Position numbers and translations under genes: made by a program
DNA from: a virus
Length of the DNA: 32,990 nt
Reading direction: 5' to 3' (one strand)
Virus record (IMG/VR): IMGVR_UViG_3300036806_000341
Location: 1-32,990 of that record
Notes under the pieces: model-generated
Told to the model about the DNA's origin: nothing
Database searches by the model: none
Seen by the model: only the letters and a program-made list of their open reading frames with translations
In this document: one piece after another, positions 30,636 to 32,990 of the stretch
How the letters are laid out: each line of letters starts with the position of its first letter
How positions within the stretch are numbered: the first letter of the stretch is position 1

Positions 30636-30824
30636 TTACCTTTGCCGTTCCCGCAATCCCTCCTCGACGCACTGCGCGACGTGGTTCGTATCCCGCGCAT
30701 ACAACCGCATTAGTTCCCGGATTACCCCGGACATCGTTCGGCCGCGGCGGGCGCACGCCGCCTTGAATTTCGCGCGTAGCCGCGGCGGTAGGTTACGAAT
30801 CAACAGGGATTCGGGGGTCCTCAC
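30636..30824 (-). CDS. Ribbon-helix-helix (Arc/CopG-like) DNA-binding protein
   Basis: A 62-residue protein. The beta strand SLLIRNLPPRL and the two helices RAKFKAACARRGRTMSGVIR and ELMRLYARD follow the Arc/CopG pattern; dimers of such proteins bind operators. The GTG at 30824 overlaps the SNF2 helicase stop as GTGA, with GGAGG upstream. Inference: it is a repressor of the phage genes behind it. Confidence 0.8.
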   Translation of the reverse strand: MRTPESLLIRNLPPRLRAKFKAACARRGRTMSGVIRELMRLYARDTNHVAQCVEEGLRERQR

Positions 30825-32245
30825 GACGCGCGCCTCCGGACAAGTGCCTTGACCTGGTCGTAGATGTCCAATTCCGTCTCCGCCCGCGTACCGCCGTCGA
30901 GCACGGAATCCAGCCACCCCTGCTTCGTTTGAATGACCCGGCAAAGGTCCGCCTCAATTGTGTCCTCGGCCACCAGGTAGTAAATCTCCGCCGCCGTACC
31001 GGGGATGCCCCGCTCCAGGCCGTGCACCCGGTCCTCGAATTGCAGGCACTCCCCCGGCGTCCACGGCATCTCGCAAAGCAACACCTTGGACGTGGCCCGG
31101 CACGACCACGCCGTACCCGCGGCCTGGACGTTTCCGACCAACAACCGGCACCGTTCGTCCGCGTTGAACTTGTCGAACGCCTCGGTCTTTTCCAATTCGG
31201 ACAGGCCGCCGTCGACCAGTACGGCCGTCGACCGGAACGCCTCCATGAGCGGCCCGGTGACGGCCCGGTGCACCGCGCCCAGGAGCAGTTTCTCGTCCGA
31301 ACCCTCGAAGAAATCCCGCACCCATTCGATCACGGCTCGCACCTTCAACCGCCCGGCCAGCCGCCGGAGTTCGTTCATCTTCGCCAACTCCCGCGCCTTG
31401 CGGGCGCGGTCGGCGCGGCCGGCCCCGGCGGTTTTCTCCAACCAGGCGAGGAAATCCGTTTCGGCGGCGTTGTACTCCCGGCGGTCGATCTCGACGGGGA
31501 CAATCGACCGCCGTTTCTCGGGAAGGTCCCGGAGCACGTCGATCTTCAGCCGGCGGACCATGCAGGTTTTGCGAAGATTAGCGTGCAGTTCGTCGAGGTT
31601 TTTAGCGCCGCGGTAGTTCCAGCCCCAGGGCATCCGCCGCGCGTTGGAATACCGCACCGCGAACGGAAAGAACGCCGGGTATTCGCGGGGGCGGAGGATA
31701 TTCAACGCCGGCCAGAGGTCCACGGGATTATTGGTGAGGGGCGTGCCGGACAGAAGTAAGACCCGTTCAACCCCCTCGCACAACCGCCGGAAGGCACGCG
31801 ACCGCGCGGCGCGGACCGACTTGATGAAGTGGCATTCGTCGCCGATCACAATTCGCGGTTTGAGTGCGTTGAGGAAGTGCGTCCACGACTTTTCCAGGTT
31901 GCGCTTCTTACCGTCCCGGCGGTTCGGCACGAGGATGTCGTAGTTCAGCACGTAGATCTGGTTCGGGTCCCGGATACCGGCCTCGTCCGGGGCAGTTTCG
32001 CCGTTGAGAACCTCGGCGTGGAGTCCCAGATGTTGGAGGGCCTGGCGCTGCCAGACCCGTTTGGCGTTCGCGGGGCAGACAATTACGATTGGCCCCGGTT
32101 CGTCGGCGAGGTATTTCCAACAGTAGTACAACGATACTAGCGTTTTGCCTAGACCCATTTGGTCCGCTAGGAGACAACGCCCCCCGAACCGGTGGATGGC
32201 GCGGACGCCCTCCCGTTGGTAGGGGTAAAGCGGGGTATGTTTCAT
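30821..32245 (-). CDS. SNF2-family (SMARCAL1-like) DNA helicase/translocase
   Basis: A 474-residue superfamily 2 protein. Motif I is DQMGLGKT (28-35), motif II DECH at 136-139, motif III LLSGTPLTN (164-172), and the C-terminal motif VI is QFEDRVHGLER. Phage SNF2 proteins are thought to remodel or restart stalled forks, or displace host proteins. It stands alone without an HNH or methylase domain. GGGGGG precedes the ATG at 32245. Confidence 0.9.
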   Translation of the reverse strand: MKHTPLYPYQREGVRAIHRFGGRCLLADQMGLGKTLVSLYYCWKYLADEPGPIVIVCPANAKRVWQRQALQHLGLHAEVLNGETAPDEAGIRDPNQIYVLNYDILVPNRRDGKKRNLEKSWTHFLNALKPRIVIGDECHFIKSVRAARSRAFRRLCEGVERVLLLSGTPLTNNPVDLWPALNILRPREYPAFFPFAVRYSNARRMPWGWNYRGAKNLDELHANLRKTCMVRRLKIDVLRDLPEKRRSIVPVEIDRREYNAAETDFLAWLEKTAGAGRADRARKARELAKMNELRRLAGRLKVRAVIEWVRDFFEGSDEKLLLGAVHRAVTGPLMEAFRSTAVLVDGGLSELEKTEAFDKFNADERCRLLVGNVQAAGTAWSCRATSKVLLCEMPWTPGECLQFEDRVHGLERGIPGTAAEIYYLVAEDTIEADLCRVIQTKQGWLDSVLDGGTRAETELDIYDQVKALVRRRAS

Positions 32246-32517
32246 TGGCCCCCCGCCAGCGACCGGATGTGGGCACCGTCGCCCAACACGAACGCCACAG
32301 ACGCGGCCACGGTTTGATTCCGGTACACAGCGGCCGCACTAGCGTCGGTCGTCCACACGGCGTGCACGTCGTCCCAGAACATCACACGGCGTTCCCCCGG
32401 CCGCCGCACCACGGCGTAGGGACCGGGCTGGTCGGGGCCGCGGTAATCCCGGAAATCCTCAACGGGGGCGGCGGACGCGCGTAGACAGAACCGCAGTACG
32501 ATTACAACGGGGTTCAT
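32242..32517 (-). CDS. Hypothetical protein
   Basis: A 91-residue protein with a GAGGAGGG site before ATG 32517. It has short beta stretches (VVIVLRFCLRA; YAVVRRPGERRVMFWDDVHA) and an Ala-rich end (TVAASVAFVLGDGAH). No family recognised. It overlaps its neighbours by 4 bases on each side, so it belongs to the same operon. Confidence 0.6.
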   Translation of the reverse strand: MNPVVIVLRFCLRASAAPVEDFRDYRGPDQPGPYAVVRRPGERRVMFWDDVHAVWTTDASAAAVYRNQTVAASVAFVLGDGAHIRSLAGGQ

Positions 32518-32990
32518 CCGCCCTCCTCGGGATCGCCACCCCAATCCGGGACGGTGGCCTTTTTTCGTTCCTCGGCGCGTTTCTTGAGGGCGTTCCGACG
32601 TTCCTCCTCGGATTCGCCCGTTACCGCGTCCATCGCCCGTTTCGGGTCGCCCTTTACGAACACGAGCACGTTCTGGTGGGTGCGGCCCATCTTGCCGGAC
32701 ATGTAAAACTGCCGCTCGGTCCGGATGGACAGGGACCCCACCGCCGTGACGAGGATCGCCTCGTTGTAGAGCTTCAATCCGGCCTTTTGGAAGGCGCGGA
32801 TGGTATCGCCGGGGAAGTTCCGATAGCAACCGTCCGGACCGCGGAAATCGCCGACCACGAAACAGGCGAAGCGGTTGTCCTTTAACCTGTCGCAGGACTT
32901 TTGGATGATTTCCCAGTAGGCCGCGCGGAAATCGTCCCAGGACATGTTCGAGAGGTCCGCCGGATTCTTGGAATACTGCTCCAAATCCCC
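32514..32990 (-). CDS. Phage DNA methyltransferase, C-terminal part (5' end outside window)
   Basis: The reading frame is open to the window edge, so the gene starts beyond it. The visible 158 residues contain DNRFACFVVGDFRG, the YRNFPGDTIRAFQKAG helix, AILVTAVGSLSIR and a KMGRTHQNVLVFVKGDPKRA stretch. This matches the C-terminal region of phage DNA methyltransferases, often joined to a ParB-like domain. The catalytic DPPY-type motif would lie outside. Methylation may protect phage DNA from restriction. Confidence 0.8.
   Translation of the reverse strand, partial: GDLEQYSKNPADLSNMSWDDFRAAYWEIIQKSCDRLKDNRFACFVVGDFRGPDGCYRNFPGDTIRAFQKAGLKLYNEAILVTAVGSLSIRTERQFYMSGKMGRTHQNVLVFVKGDPKRAMDAVTGESEEERRNALKKRAEERKKATVPDWGGDPEEGG

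Noticed and set aside
1-32990. tRNA, rRNA or insertion sequences
   Set aside because: No cloverleaf-like segment, rRNA signature or transposase was seen; a dedicated search (tRNAscan-type) would be needed to exclude a degenerate tRNA.

Overview
The window is a GC-rich, gene-dense stretch of a tailed double-stranded DNA phage (or an integrated or metagenomic copy of one). It holds a large and small terminase subunit, a nearly complete phage replisome and many tiny overlapping genes, and there is no rRNA, tRNA or ordinary bacterial metabolic operon. The host is probably a planctomycete of the Gemmata group. This is inference: the 7782 gene starts with a repeat-companion domain (TIGR02996) that is very common in Gemmata-like genomes, the 15225 gene resembles DUF6745 proteins with SVR-type repeats, and the phage carries an ECF-type sigma factor. 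No structural (capsid or tail), lysis or integrase gene was recognised.

Layout. Almost everything reads on the minus strand, from right to left. At the right edge are the 3' part of a DNA methyltransferase, a SNF2 helicase, a ribbon-helix-helix regulator, a DnaG-type primase, a winged-helix replication initiator and a DnaB-type helicase (32990 to 26394). A 270-bp regulatory gap (26125-26393) holds a terminator, a TATAAT box and a sigma-54-like site. The second replication block (26124 to 15232) contains a lysine-rich H1-like protein, a probable sliding clamp, a UDG-exonuclease fusion, a family A polymerase without exonuclease domain, ThyX, DUF3310, a DUF2493/SLOG protein, a clamp-loader ATPase, a coiled-coil protein, a gp32-like SSB and a RecA-like recombinase. 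Next come a frameshifted DUF6745 gene with an 18-unit 12-bp minisatellite (15225-14130), hypothetical genes, a FEN-type 5' nuclease, a PD-(D/E)XK nuclease and a split SbcCD (Rad50/Mre11) cluster (11151-8235).

A short plus-strand island (4969-6861) carries an ECF sigma factor and six small genes. Two of these share a duplicated leader and ribosome-binding site. Left of it the minus strand resumes with a terminase small subunit that overlaps a small gene out of frame, an HD phosphohydrolase, a tandem CsrA-like protein, the terminase large subunit, a small membrane protein, a GT75-like glycosyltransferase and the start of a paralogue of the 8203 gene.

How the genes fit together. Initiator, helicase, primase, polymerase, clamp, clamp loader, SSB and 5' nuclease make an autonomous replication machine. 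RecA, split SbcCD and the PD-(D/E)XK nuclease give recombination-dependent replication and repair. ThyX and UDG deal with thymidylate supply and uracil in DNA. A cluster of perfect inverted repeats inside the initiator gene is a candidate origin. The sigma factor, CsrA-like and ribbon-helix-helix proteins and the sigma-54-like site point to several layers of transcript control.
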